Below are positions 43,739 through 52,832 of a stretch of DNA of 64,000 bases, piece by piece; positions within the stretch are counted from its first letter, which is position 1; every line of letters starts with the position of its first letter. The position numbers and the translations under genes were made by a program. Below the pieces are notes generated by a model. That model saw only the letters and a list, made by a program, of their open reading frames with translations, did not search any database and was not told the origin of the DNA. The stretch spans positions 62,001-126,000 of the forward strand of contig NZ_JPVR01000080.1 in the NCBI RefSeq assembly GCF_000772935.1, written 5' to 3'. This stretch comes from Lysinibacillus boronitolerans JCM 21713 = 10a = NBRC 103108. Lineage in GTDB: Bacteria; Bacillota; Bacilli; Bacillales_A; Planococcaceae.

Positions 43739-44754
43739 GAATAGGTGCTATCGTCACAAGAATCATCCAACAAATGAAAAGAGATAAACGGACTCTTGCT
43801 TTATTATTTTTAGCCCCACTTCTTGTCTTGTCCCTAATGTCTTTTATTTTCAATAGTAACGAGGCTTCTTCTGTTACACTTGTGATCTCTAATGCGCCCG
43901 CCCCATTGATCGACAAATTGAAAGAGACTGATTTTATAATTATCGAGGACAATGCTTTTTCTAAAAAACAGCTACATGATAAAGAGTATGATGGTTGGCT
44001 AGCAATAGAACAAAATGCTAGTAAGTTAACTTTATTAAATGATGATCCTTCCCTGGCAAAGACATTAGCAATGCAACTGGCACAAGTTTTACAACCTTCA
44101 CAAGCTGCTATGGGCAGTTTTGAAACAGACTATGTTTATGGTGATGAAGATACAGCCATTTTCGATATTTTTAGTCCTATGCTAATTGGTTTCTTCGTGT
44201 TCTTCTTTGTCTTTTTAATTACGGGCATTGCCTTATTAAAGGAGCGTACTTCTGGAACATTGGAGCGTTTACTGGCGACACCGATTAAACGCTCAGAAAT
44301 TGTAGCTGGCTATATGGTTGGCTATGGTTTATTTGCGTTCCTGCAAACAATTATTATCGTCCTGTTTGGTATTTATGTGCTCGATATTGTCCATGTAGGC
44401 TCCATCTGGCTTGTCCTACTTATTAATATGATGGTCGCTCTTGTATCGTTATCCTTAGGTGCGTTGCTATCTAGCTTTGCCGCTTCAGAATTTCAAATGA
44501 TGCAATTTATTCCGCTTGTTATTGTTCCTCAAGTGTTCTTTTCGGGTATTTTCCCGCTCGATAGTATGGCGGAATGGCTTCAAAATATTGGGCGAATCAT
44601 GCCTCTATACTATGCTGCGGACGCATTGAATGGTGTAATGTATAAAGGTTATTCACTTCCTGATATTATAGTGAATCTCAGCATTCTTGCTTGTTTCGCC
44701 ATTGTTTTCATTACATTAAATATGATCAGTTTAAAAAAATATCGTTCTTTGTAA
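43735..44754 (+). CDS. ABC-2 type permease (YbhR/YbhS-like)
   Basis: The protein has 339 residues. One helix near residue 25, a large extracytoplasmic domain (about 45-140), then five helices. The block LLKERTSGTLERLLATPIKR is the hallmark of this ABC-2 subgroup, and QVFFSGIFPLDSM precedes the last helices. Such exporters pump drugs or lipophilic cations. The ATGA overlap couples it to the ATPase gene. Confidence 0.9.
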   Translation: MRIGAIVTRIIQQMKRDKRTLALLFLAPLLVLSLMSFIFNSNEASSVTLVISNAPAPLIDKLKETDFIIIEDNAFSKKQLHDKEYDGWLAIEQNASKLTLLNDDPSLAKTLAMQLAQVLQPSQAAMGSFETDYVYGDEDTAIFDIFSPMLIGFFVFFFVFLITGIALLKERTSGTLERLLATPIKRSEIVAGYMVGYGLFAFLQTIIIVLFGIYVLDIVHVGSIWLVLLINMMVALVSLSLGALLSSFAASEFQMMQFIPLVIVPQVFFSGIFPLDSMAEWLQNIGRIMPLYYAADALNGVMYKGYSLPDIIVNLSILACFAIVFITLNMISLKKYRSL

Positions 44755-44764
44755 TCAAACCTTA

Positions 44765-44799
44765 AAAGTTCTGCTATTTGAGAAGCAGAGCTTTTTTAT
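44765..44799 (+). terminator. Rho-independent terminator of the ABC pair
   Basis: AGTTCTGCT pairs with AGCAGAGCT (one G:T pair), followed by six T. Confidence 0.75.
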
Positions 44800-44840
44800 G
44801 TAATTGAAATGACTAAAAACAGGAAATATAACCAATTTAA

Positions 44841-44870
44841 TTGAAGTGAACGGTGGATTTTCATTATAAT
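44841..44870 (+). promoter_or_regulatory. Promoter of the ABC/two-component operon
   Basis: TTGAAG and TATAAT (44865-44870) are 18 bp apart, about 40 nt before the first gene of the operon. This is a reasonable sigma-A promoter. Confidence 0.55.
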
Positions 44871-44909
44871 TATTTTGTGGTGAAGAATTAACCTAAAAGG
44901 TGTGTGAAG

Positions 44910-45782
44910 ATGACAACTATTTTGGAAGTACAAAACATCTGTAAACAATATAATAGGAAAAAAATTTTAGAGAATGTATCGTTTTCAATTGCGTCCAATC
45001 AAATCATTGCTCTAGTGGGGAAAAATGGTTCTGGAAAAAGCACTTTACTCAAGATGATTTCATCATTCATGAAACCAGACAGTGGTTCTATTGTGAAGCA
45101 TAAAACGTCTTTAAAAGTTGGCTATGTACCAGAAACAACTCCTTCTCATATTTTATTTACCCCTCAAGAATATCTTTATCACATGGGCTGTATACGAGGT
45201 ATGGCTAAAAAGCAGCTTTTACAGAAGATAGAAGAATTACTTGAAATGTTTCAGCTAAAAGAGGAAAAAAATACAAGGATTATCCATTTCTCTAAAGGAA
45301 TGAAGCAAAAGGTAATGATTATGCAGGCGATGCTAGAAGAAACTGATCTACTGATAATGGATGAACCATTGTCAGGACTTGATGCCAAGGCACAAAATGA
45401 TTTCGAACAAATCTTAGCTAGAGTAAGAAGCAAAGGACTAAGTATCCTCTTAACCTGTCATGAAACCAAATTACTTGAAAACCTTGTAGACTCCGTTTTA
45501 CTTATTCAAGAGAATACGGTCATTCAGATAAAAGAATTCGATAGTAGCCCAACTCATCGATTAATTTTTGAGATTGCTAGCCTATCATTACTCGATGAAC
45601 TCATACCTTCTATGGATATTCAACAAAAACAACTTTTAGTGAATGGACATTATGAAATAGTGACGATTGTTCCAGCAAAGGATTCAGATCAAATTTTACT
45701 GAAATTATTACAACAAAATGCTTCAATTAAATATTTAGCTACTGTCCACCACAAAAAAGAACAATTCTCTTCTCATTTTTGA
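44910..45782 (+). CDS. ABC transporter ATP-binding protein
   Basis: The protein has about 290 residues from MTTILEVQNICKQYNRKKIL. The ATG at 44910 is better spaced from AAAGGTG than the GTG at 44904. Walker A GKNGSGKSTLLKM, signature FSKGMKQKVMIMQAMLEE, Walker B LLIMDEPLSGLDA and H loop TCHET are complete. It is the first gene of a four-gene operon ABC-permease-regulator-kinase, an arrangement typical of self-regulated peptide-antibiotic exporters. Confidence 0.9.
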   Translation: MTTILEVQNICKQYNRKKILENVSFSIASNQIIALVGKNGSGKSTLLKMISSFMKPDSGSIVKHKTSLKVGYVPETTPSHILFTPQEYLYHMGCIRGMAKKQLLQKIEELLEMFQLKEEKNTRIIHFSKGMKQKVMIMQAMLEETDLLIMDEPLSGLDAKAQNDFEQILARVRSKGLSILLTCHETKLLENLVDSVLLIQENTVIQIKEFDSSPTHRLIFEIASLSLLDELIPSMDIQQKQLLVNGHYEIVTIVPAKDSDQILLKLLQQNASIKYLATVHHKKEQFSSHF

Positions 45783-45800
45783 AAGGAGGAATCGAAAAAG

Positions 45801-46499
45801 ATGAGCAGTTTATTGCGCTATCAATTGATAAATTATTTAAGAACCTATCACTACGTTCCACCTTTTACAATCTTCATTCTATGTCTTATCGTTAATTATA
45901 CTTTTGTCCCTAATCCAATATTAGATAGCTATTCATTTACATCGCTTTTGCTCTTTTTTTTAATGGGCTGGTTTACTGTTACATTATTTCATGCTGAAGA
46001 TGAAGGACAAAAAATGATTACTACCCTTCATACGAAAAAAACAATAGACTACAATTTAGGGATATTCATTATTTGTGGTCTACTCGCCTTTAGCCTAAGC
46101 TGTGTTTCTGTCATCTACCCAATTTTAATAGAGGCATTTTTTGAGAAGCCCAAACTATTACATATTTTACTAGGTTTCTTGTCTCATTTCAGTTTATCGT
46201 TACTTGCCATTGCACTCACTGCTTTATTTACTAGGGAACTCGTGAAAAATAGACGAAATACGTGGTGGGGTGTAATAGGCATCCTTATTATTTCTGTCGC
46301 TATCGCTACTTTAAAGGATTCTATTCTAACTGGACTACTTTGGTTACTTCCACCTCTTCATTTTTCATTAGAAATGATGAGTGTTGGCGATCAAATTGAC
46401 GTTATACCCAACGTTTTTTACTGGCAATACGCATGGATTATAATTTATGCATTCCTTATCATTGTTTTGTTTTTTTTCCTAGTCAACCGAAGAAAATGA
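45801..46499 (+). CDS. ABC transporter permease
   Basis: This is a 232-residue membrane protein with six expected helices (LLFFLMGWFTVTLFHAEDEG and ISVAIATLKDSILTGLLWLL among them). GAAAGGAGG precedes the ATG. I find no closer family than ABC-2-like permeases. Its place between the ATPase and the two-component genes supports the role. Confidence 0.78.
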   Translation: MSSLLRYQLINYLRTYHYVPPFTIFILCLIVNYTFVPNPILDSYSFTSLLLFFLMGWFTVTLFHAEDEGQKMITTLHTKKTIDYNLGIFIICGLLAFSLSCVSVIYPILIEAFFEKPKLLHILLGFLSHFSLSLLAIALTALFTRELVKNRRNTWWGVIGILIISVAIATLKDSILTGLLWLLPPLHFSLEMMSVGDQIDVIPNVFYWQYAWIIIYAFLIIVLFFFLVNRRK

Positions 46500-46531
46500 T
46501 TGAGACATCTTACTGAGGAGAGATAGTATGT

Positions 46532-47251
46532 ATGCGCAACAGGAACATCAAAGTACTAATTGTTGAAGACGAAAATGATATAGCTAATATTATAAAGGAC
46601 TACTTAAGTGTTAATCAGTTCGATTCACATATTGTGCGAACAGGTCATGAGGCAATCCATTATTTGCAAGAATCTAAACCTGATTTCATTATCCTTGATC
46701 TTTCTCTACCAGATTGTGATGGCATTGAATTATGTCGTAAAATCCGTGAAAATAGCAATGTTGCCATTCTTATTTTAAGTGCTCGAGGAAGTGATACAGA
46801 TAAAGTACTGGGATTAGGCTTTGGAGCAGATGATTATATGACAAAACCATTCTCTTTAAGTGAACTTGTCGCAAGAATAAACGCTCATTTACGAAGACAA
46901 GATAGATGGCTTCAGGATAATGGTGGTCATAGAGGCGTAGATGTAATTCATATAGATAATATGGTCATAAATAAACAGGAATATATTTTTTTACGCGATA
47001 GCAAGCCAATACCACTATCTGCCAAAGAGTTTGAACTACTATTTTTCCTAGCTAAAAATAGAAACCAAGTTTTCTCTAAAGGTCAGTTACTTGATGCCGT
47101 TTGGGGTTATGAGACCTATGGAGATGAAAATACAATTACGGTTTATATTAGAAGACTTCGTGAAAAAATTGAAGTCAACCCTTCTCATCCAGTTTATCTT
47201 CAAACGGTTTGGGGAGTTGGTTATAAATTCAGTACAACCAATCACTCATAG
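46532..47251 (+). CDS. OmpR-family response regulator
   Basis: The protein has 239 residues. The receiver domain has VLIVEDENDIAN, phospho-Asp in FIILDLSLPDCDG and Lys in MTKPFSLSELVARI. The winged-helix domain has PLSAKEFELLFFLAKNRNQV and ends TVWGVGYKFSTTNHS. GAGGAGAG lies upstream of the ATG. It is in one operon with the ABC genes and the kinase. It may also act on the FtsX-type ABC operon 2.4 kb downstream, which carries TAAGAA repeats. Confidence 0.92.
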   Translation: MRNRNIKVLIVEDENDIANIIKDYLSVNQFDSHIVRTGHEAIHYLQESKPDFIILDLSLPDCDGIELCRKIRENSNVAILILSARGSDTDKVLGLGFGADDYMTKPFSLSELVARINAHLRRQDRWLQDNGGHRGVDVIHIDNMVINKQEYIFLRDSKPIPLSAKEFELLFFLAKNRNQVFSKGQLLDAVWGYETYGDENTITVYIRRLREKIEVNPSHPVYLQTVWGVGYKFSTTNHS

Positions 47252-47260
47252 GAGAATCAA

Positions 47261-48703
47261 ATGTACCTAAAAAATTGGATGAATAAATGGGTATGGGCCC
47301 TAGTAATCTGTGTTGTACTATTGTTTATCGGTGTTCTTTCACTATTTTTTGCAACAGAGACTTCTCAAAAAGAATCACAAGATAACTATGTTATTAATCA
47401 AATTCGTATATCAGTAAATCCATTATTATTGTACATAGAAGATCATTTTCCAAATTTAGCATTAGATTCAGCTATACGTAGCACGCTACAGCAAATGAGT
47501 AATGACAGGAATATTGATATTACAGTAGTTCAACTAGATGGAACAGTAAGTTACTCTTCAATTAAAAATGATGTTTCAACTACTATTCATCTTAAACATG
47601 CTATACATTATGATTTATTTACCTCACAACAAGAGCCTGGAAAGATTAAAATAGCCTTTCCGATTATGAATGGAGAAAGCAATGAACAGATAGGTAATGC
47701 TATTTTTTCCCTGAACAAAAACATTCTCTTTCCTTTAAAACAGACTAATTCCAGCTCGACTCTTTTATTAGTCTTTATTGGCTTCTTGAGCCTTTTGATC
47801 ATTTGCCTTGCCCTATTCTTAGTAAGGAAAGTTCATAAAGATATTTTAAAGCCTTTACATGAGCTGAGGAGCAACACAGAGGAAATTGTAAAAGGAAATT
47901 ACGAACAAATTACCATCCATTCGAAAAAGGATGAGATTGGTGAATTGTATGCAGTATTTGATCAAATGCGATTAGAGATTAAACAGTTAGCCATCCAGTA
48001 CAATGAACAAGAGCAAACTCAAAAGAAGCTCATATCTAATATATCTCATGAAGTGAGGACTCCCTTAACCACAATCAAAGCATATTTAGACGCTATTTCA
48101 GAGGGAGTTTGTCGAGATGAAGATTCACTTATGGCCTATATTCAAATCATGCAGTCTAATACGGATAAGATGTCGAGGCTAGTTGATGATTTATTTATTC
48201 ATACCTTAAAGGAGCTTGGTCATATCCCAATCCATTTAAAAGAACAATATAGCCAAGACGTTCTTACAAACATTCTGAAACCAATTCAATATTATGTCCA
48301 AACAACAAATATTCATTTTATAAGACCTACTAGGATTCCTAATGTCCTTATTCTAGTAGATGCTGATCGACTAGAGCAGGTGATCTCCAACCTTATTACC
48401 AATGCGTTAAAGCACTCTTCTAATGAAGATACCATCACCATTACTACTTATATCGAAAATCAATCACTCTATATCCAAGTAATAGATACTGGAAATGGGA
48501 TGCTTCCCGAAGATATGCCTTTTATTTTTGAACGTTACTTTAGAGGGCGGCAACCTGGAAGTGAATCAGTCATTAAAAATGAAGGAGCAGGACTTGGCCT
48601 ATCCATTTGTCAGCATATTATGGAAGCACACCATGGGTCCATTTCATTTCATAGTAAGCCCAATGAAGGCACTACCTTTACACTTATACTCCCAATCTCG
48701 TAA
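47261..48703 (+). CDS. Sensor histidine kinase
   Basis: The protein has 480 residues. Two helices (about 10-30 and 165-188) enclose an extracellular domain of about 135 residues. A HAMP segment follows, then the phosphoacceptor site NISHEVRTPLTTIKAYLDAI and ATP-binding motifs NLITNALKHSSNEDT and GAGLGLSICQHIMEAHHGS. It starts 9 nt after the regulator stop with AGGAG. The large outer domain suggests direct signal sensing and not the Bce type that relies on the permease. Confidence 0.92.
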   Translation: MYLKNWMNKWVWALVICVVLLFIGVLSLFFATETSQKESQDNYVINQIRISVNPLLLYIEDHFPNLALDSAIRSTLQQMSNDRNIDITVVQLDGTVSYSSIKNDVSTTIHLKHAIHYDLFTSQQEPGKIKIAFPIMNGESNEQIGNAIFSLNKNILFPLKQTNSSSTLLLVFIGFLSLLIICLALFLVRKVHKDILKPLHELRSNTEEIVKGNYEQITIHSKKDEIGELYAVFDQMRLEIKQLAIQYNEQEQTQKKLISNISHEVRTPLTTIKAYLDAISEGVCRDEDSLMAYIQIMQSNTDKMSRLVDDLFIHTLKELGHIPIHLKEQYSQDVLTNILKPIQYYVQTTNIHFIRPTRIPNVLILVDADRLEQVISNLITNALKHSSNEDTITITTYIENQSLYIQVIDTGNGMLPEDMPFIFERYFRGRQPGSESVIKNEGAGLGLSICQHIMEAHHGSISFHSKPNEGTTFTLILPIS

Positions 48704-48733
48704 AAAGACTCCCATTTTAGGAAGTCTTTTTTT
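48702..48733. terminator. Bidirectional terminator between convergent genes
   Basis: AAAAAGACTCCC pairs with GGAAGTCTTTTT with one mismatch, with T runs in both directions. The DUF4184 stop (48717) lies inside it. Confidence 0.78.
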
Positions 48734-49475
48734 CCTTCAACGTTCTTTTCTTATATGCTAAAAAGAAAGAAAGTGTAAGTATACTACCAAAAAATGAATC
48801 GATAATACGGACAACCCATATTCCATAACTTCTTAAAGGAATGCCGTTAATAAGCTGCCATAGACATACATATCCAAGCGTTAAAACAGCTAGTAAACTC
48901 CAAAAAATGATCTTCTTTCGTGGCGATAGAGCTGGTGTTTTTTTATCTTTGCTTAAAGATGCTCTGTAGTATATATAGCCAAAGATTAACATAATACCAA
49001 ACATTGTACTCCCGTGTTGTAGAAATTTATAAATCGGTATTTGATAGCCAAAGATAGTATATGTTTGAGTAAGAACTCGAAGTTTTGTCACCATCAGCCC
49101 GTTTTGATGAGTAAATGAATCCCATATGACATGCGTTAACATACCCAGCAATGCAGAGTAGCCAAAAACGAATATTTTCCACATGTTATTTCCTGCAATT
49201 TGATGGCTATCTGTATCTTGTAAAAACTCTGGTAAATGGCTCATGATTGGCTGTTGAATAAACCTTTGATAAATCAAGTAGATGAATAGAACGAGCGGGA
49301 GATTGAATAAAAAGAACCCTGCAAATGTATGGCCAATCTCCCCTATTGGCCTTCCTCTTAAAAAGTATTCAAAATCTGGAGCCATACTTCCTAAAACCAA
49401 TGCAGAAAAATGAATATATTTACTTTTTCGAGAAAAAGGTAAGACTGCCGCTGGATGAGCAAATGTTAAGGGCAT
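48717..49475 (-). CDS. DUF4184 family membrane protein
   Basis: The protein has 252 residues. The N-terminal block MPLTFAHPAAVLPFSRKSKY with LVLGSMAPDFEYFLRGRP is the DUF4184 signature. The His/Asp pattern (HPA, DFEY, then HVIWDSFTH) suggests a metal site like the related metal-dependent membrane hydrolases. Six helices or more are expected. Function unknown. AGGAGG precedes the ATG. Confidence 0.9.
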   Translation of the reverse strand: MPLTFAHPAAVLPFSRKSKYIHFSALVLGSMAPDFEYFLRGRPIGEIGHTFAGFFLFNLPLVLFIYLIYQRFIQQPIMSHLPEFLQDTDSHQIAGNNMWKIFVFGYSALLGMLTHVIWDSFTHQNGLMVTKLRVLTQTYTIFGYQIPIYKFLQHGSTMFGIMLIFGYIYYRASLSKDKKTPALSPRKKIIFWSLLAVLTLGYVCLWQLINGIPLRSYGIWVVRIIDSFFGSILTLSFFLAYKKRTLKEKKTS

Positions 49476-49532
49476 ATCTCTAACCTCCTTATTTATTCCA
49501 TCTATTAAATCGCATATTATAACGTTTACTAT

Positions 49533-49597
49533 TAAGAAAGGTTACTCTGTCTGTAAGAATTTATTAATAATTTCATAAGAACTTACTAATAATTACA
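49533..49597 (+). promoter_or_regulatory. Tandem 22-bp direct repeat upstream of the FtsX-type ABC operon
   Basis: Two adjacent 22-bp units (49554-49575 and 49576-49597) agree at 19 of 22 positions; each starts TAAGAA and contains ACTAATAAT or ATTAATAAT. A third TAAGAA stands at 49533, 21 bp before the first unit. Spacing of two helical turns and position just before the operon suggest response-regulator sites. Confidence 0.6.
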
Positions 49598-49635
49598 TAT
49601 TACACTAAAAAAAAATGAGTCTAGGAGGCCTTATC

Positions 49636-50394
49636 ATGGAAAAAGAGATACTGATTCGAGCCCAAAATTTATGTAAAACCTATTCAACTGGCAGCGAACA
49701 ATTCCATGCTATTAAGAATATGAATGTCGACATTTATAAAGGGGATTTCACCGTTATTATGGGGAATTCGGGTTCTGGTAAATCAACGCTTCTTTATCTT
49801 TTAAGTGGGCTTGATGCCCTTACAGCAGGTGAAGTTTATTTTCAAGGAGAAAAACTTGATACCTTTTCTGAACGAAAGTTAGCTACCTTTCGTTCACAGC
49901 AGGTTGGCTATATCTATCAAAGTAGTAATCTCATTCCAGATATGACGCTACTAGAGAATATTGCTCTTCCTGGATTCATCGCGAAAAAAAATAAAAAGGA
50001 AGTCATACAAAAAGCGGAGCAACTACTAAGTTTAATGGGACTTGAAAAGCAAAGAAATCGATTACCCTCTCAAACATCAGGTGGACAGCAACAAAGAGCT
50101 GCCATTGCTAGAGCGTTGGTCAACAATCCTGAAGTGTTATTTGCAGATGAACCTACTGGTAGTTTAAATTTTGATCAAGGTGTAGCAGTATTAGATACCT
50201 TAACGAATTTAAATAGAAATGGGCAATCCATTGTCATGATTACACATGATATGAAGGCAGCTTGTCGTGCGAATCGCCTAATCATCATTCAGGATGGAAA
50301 AATAGATGGGATCTTAAACTTTGAAAAATATGATCATACCAACATACAAGAACGGGAACACATTATCTTTTCTTATGTTGCCGGGAAGGAGTAA
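49636..50394 (+). CDS. MacB/LolD-type ABC ATP-binding protein
   Basis: The protein has about 252 residues from MEKEILIRAQNLCKTYSTGS. TAGGAGG lies 7 nt before this ATG; the earlier one at 49615 is rejected. Walker A GNSGSGKSTLLYLL, Q loop YIYQSSNLIPDMT, signature TSGGQQQRAAIARALVNNPE, Walker B VLFADEPTGSLN and H loop THDM are complete. This subgroup drives FtsX-type permeases in antimicrobial-peptide resistance or lipoprotein export. The permease gene starts 3 nt downstream. Confidence 0.92.
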   Translation: MEKEILIRAQNLCKTYSTGSEQFHAIKNMNVDIYKGDFTVIMGNSGSGKSTLLYLLSGLDALTAGEVYFQGEKLDTFSERKLATFRSQQVGYIYQSSNLIPDMTLLENIALPGFIAKKNKKEVIQKAEQLLSLMGLEKQRNRLPSQTSGGQQQRAAIARALVNNPEVLFADEPTGSLNFDQGVAVLDTLTNLNRNGQSIVMITHDMKAACRANRLIIIQDGKIDGILNFEKYDHTNIQEREHIIFSYVAGKE

Positions 50395-50397
50395 AAA

Positions 50398-50973
50398 ATG
50401 TACGCGATTATAACCCTTTGTTCTTCCTATATAAGAAAACGGAAAATACAAAATGGACTGATGATTGTCCTTATTTTTCTATCAACACTTTTACTGGCGA
50501 CTTCTGTCACTATACTGACTAATACAAACAATATTTTTGAAAAAGCCCATCATGATTCAAATGGTGCCCATCAAATTTTAACAATGGGTAACAATATTCA
50601 TAACCCATTCGCTGTAAACGATTGGTGGCAGGAGCAACCAGGCGTAACTACTTCTAGTCTCATACCCTATAGAAATTTATCTAGATTTACCTTCAATGGG
50701 AAAGAAGTATCCAATATCTATTTATTTATGATGAATACGCCAAATACACCGTTTATGATTGATCAATTACTATTTTCTGAGGGTGAAAAGCAACTCTCTC
50801 CTCCTGAGGGTACGATTTGGATTCCCACATCATTGGCATCAAGCGCTACCATTTCGCTCGGTGATGCAATTGAATTTCATACAGGTGAGAGCACGTTTAA
50901 CTTAACAGTGTCAGGTATTGTGGTTGATATGCCATACGGAGCCCTTTTACAACAAATGCTCGTATTTGGATGA
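50398..50973 (+). CDS. FtsX-type permease, N-terminal fragment (apparent frameshift)
   Basis: The fragment has 191 residues: a first helix (about 18-40) and most of a MacB-like extracellular domain (NPFAVNDWWQEQPGVTTSS, VSGIVVDMPYGALLQQ). It stops at TGA 50971-50973 in the middle of that domain. In the neighbouring frame the sequence runs on as ARIWMNNTDYQQ without a break. A single-base shift near 50950-50965 would join the two parts into one permease of about 794 residues. A true split gene with an ATGA overlap is less likely, because the second part would start inside an exported domain. Confidence 0.75.
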   Translation: MYAIITLCSSYIRKRKIQNGLMIVLIFLSTLLLATSVTILTNTNNIFEKAHHDSNGAHQILTMGNNIHNPFAVNDWWQEQPGVTTSSLIPYRNLSRFTFNGKEVSNIYLFMMNTPNTPFMIDQLLFSEGEKQLSPPEGTIWIPTSLASSATISLGDAIEFHTGESTFNLTVSGIVVDMPYGALLQQMLVFG

Positions 50974-52781
50974 ACAATACTGACTATCAACAGCATTTAG
51001 CAACCATGACAGGTTCAGATCAGTACATGATGGCATTACGCTTTAATGACTATCAGCAAAACTCCAATTATTGGGGTGATTTTGAAAAATATCTGCAGGG
51101 ACCTTATCTAGAATCTAAAATGGAATATGAAGAAATAGCTTCTTTTTATTTGATCATTAATAAAATCATTGGCTTTATTATGATCGCCTTTGGTATAGCT
51201 ATGCTTCTGGTTTCCTTGTTTGTTATTGGTTTTAGCATTTCCGATGCCATTTTAACAAATTACAGAACAATAGGCGTTATAAAATCTTTGGGTCTTTCTT
51301 CTAGAGAGATAAGTATCACTTATGTATTACAATTCGGATTGTTATCCGCTGTCGCGATTATACCTGGTATCATCATTAGTAAGTTCCTTTCTAGAATAAT
51401 TATAGAAAGCTCCTTATCCTATATGAAGGCAGGAAATCACTTAACCATACATCAAGATACTCTACTCAATATGGTGATTGCTCTCATCTTATTTGGCATT
51501 GTGCTACTCACTGCCTATTTCTACTCACACAAGGCGCGAAATGTAGAGCCTGTTCAAGCCATCAAATATGGGATGTCAGAAAGTGCAAATAGTAAAATGA
51601 ATCGGCGCAGAAACAGCTCGAATAGATTATTTCGATTAAGTAGTCTACCGATTCAACTTCAAATTGGTCTTAAAAGTATCATAAAAAACATAAAAAGTTC
51701 CATTCTTGTTATGGCACTTACTTCCATTACGTCTGCCATACTAGTCTTTAGTGTAGTCATATTAAATAGTTTTACTTCCATCAAAGAAACATCTCCTTCA
51801 TGGGGATATGATGCCTCACATGTAGTAGTAACGGTATCTAATAAAGAAACCTTTACAAAACAACAATTTGAAGATTTTTTAATGGCTGATGAACGGGTTA
51901 AAGATCATGCATGGCTTGATCAATTCACAGGAGTCCTCCCTAATGACAGCCATCCCCCTTTAAATATTAATGTCAATGTGATTGAGGGTAGTTTTGATGC
52001 CGCTGGCTATGTGACATTGTCTGGCCGTAATCCAAACAGTAAGAACGAAATTGCGATTGGGCTCAATGTTGCGCGCGCTTTAAATAAAAATATAGGCGAT
52101 ATTGTCGAAGTTTATCTTGAGGGGAAACCGCATTTTCTTATTGTGACCGGAATCTATCAATCGATAGCAAATATGTCGAATTCAGCAAGGATTACAGCAG
52201 ATGCTATTAAAGTGAATAACACAACCTACACTACTTCAGAAGTAAGTATGATTAATCTATTAGATGAAACAGTCGCTACGCCATTCGTTGAGGATTTAAA
52301 TACGCACTTTAAAAGTTCTGTATCAGCTGTCACACAGCAGCTATTATTAGATGCCGTCTTTAAAGAAGTCGTGGCAGTTTTAGTCATTCCGCTTTCAATC
52401 GTTGGTATTTTATTTATCATCGTAACCTGCATCATTATTTTTAGTGTATCACGAATTAATGTTAGAAAAGAAAGTAGCACGTATGGCATTTATAAATCCA
52501 TTGGCATGACCTCTACAAATATTAGATGGTCGATTACAATAGGTATTTTCATTCTATCCATAATGGGTGCATTAGCAGGAATCTTTATCGGGATAAAATT
52601 AATTCCTCTAGCTCTTCAGTCGATTATTTTAGATTATGGCTTACGCGAACTACCGCTTGTTATAAACTGGCCAATAAGTATCGGTATAAGCTTTGTAAGT
52701 GTGATAGCTGCCATTTCTGGCGGCTGGATTTCGACCAACGTCATTGCTAAAACGTCACCTCGCATATTAATTGTTGAATAA
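50970..52781 (+). CDS. FtsX-type permease, C-terminal fragment (apparent frameshift)
   Basis: The fragment has 603 residues. It opens in the middle of the first extracellular domain (MNNTDYQQHLATMTGSDQYM) and has no signal or ribosome binding site suited to this. Then come the first FtsX helix set (about 60-85, 110-135, 165-185, with TNYRTIGVIKSLGLSSREIS), a new helix at about 245, a second extracellular domain (270-460), and the second FtsX set (KESSTYGIYKSIGMTSTNIR). Two FtsX modules in about 794 residues is normal for the joined protein. If the shift is real, the exporter is probably inactive. Confidence 0.8.
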   Translation: MNNTDYQQHLATMTGSDQYMMALRFNDYQQNSNYWGDFEKYLQGPYLESKMEYEEIASFYLIINKIIGFIMIAFGIAMLLVSLFVIGFSISDAILTNYRTIGVIKSLGLSSREISITYVLQFGLLSAVAIIPGIIISKFLSRIIIESSLSYMKAGNHLTIHQDTLLNMVIALILFGIVLLTAYFYSHKARNVEPVQAIKYGMSESANSKMNRRRNSSNRLFRLSSLPIQLQIGLKSIIKNIKSSILVMALTSITSAILVFSVVILNSFTSIKETSPSWGYDASHVVVTVSNKETFTKQQFEDFLMADERVKDHAWLDQFTGVLPNDSHPPLNINVNVIEGSFDAAGYVTLSGRNPNSKNEIAIGLNVARALNKNIGDIVEVYLEGKPHFLIVTGIYQSIANMSNSARITADAIKVNNTTYTTSEVSMINLLDETVATPFVEDLNTHFKSSVSAVTQQLLLDAVFKEVVAVLVIPLSIVGILFIIVTCIIIFSVSRINVRKESSTYGIYKSIGMTSTNIRWSITIGIFILSIMGALAGIFIGIKLIPLALQSIILDYGLRELPLVINWPISIGISFVSVIAAISGGWISTNVIAKTSPRILIVE

Positions 52782-52789
52782 TTAAATTT

Positions 52790-52820
52790 GGCCCCTACTA
52801 GTTAGGGGCCTCTTCTTTAA
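52790..52820 (+). terminator. Rho-independent terminator of the FtsX-type operon
   Basis: GGCCCCTA pairs with TAGGGGCC around a short loop, followed by TCTTCTTT. Confidence 0.75.
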
Positions 52821-52832
52821 TGTTAGTATTAA

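Noticed and set aside
50940..50975. Programmed ribosomal frameshift in the FtsX permease
   Set aside because: No slippery A-AAA-AAG-type heptamer, internal Shine-Dalgarno or obvious downstream structure was seen. An ordinary mutation or sequencing error is simpler.
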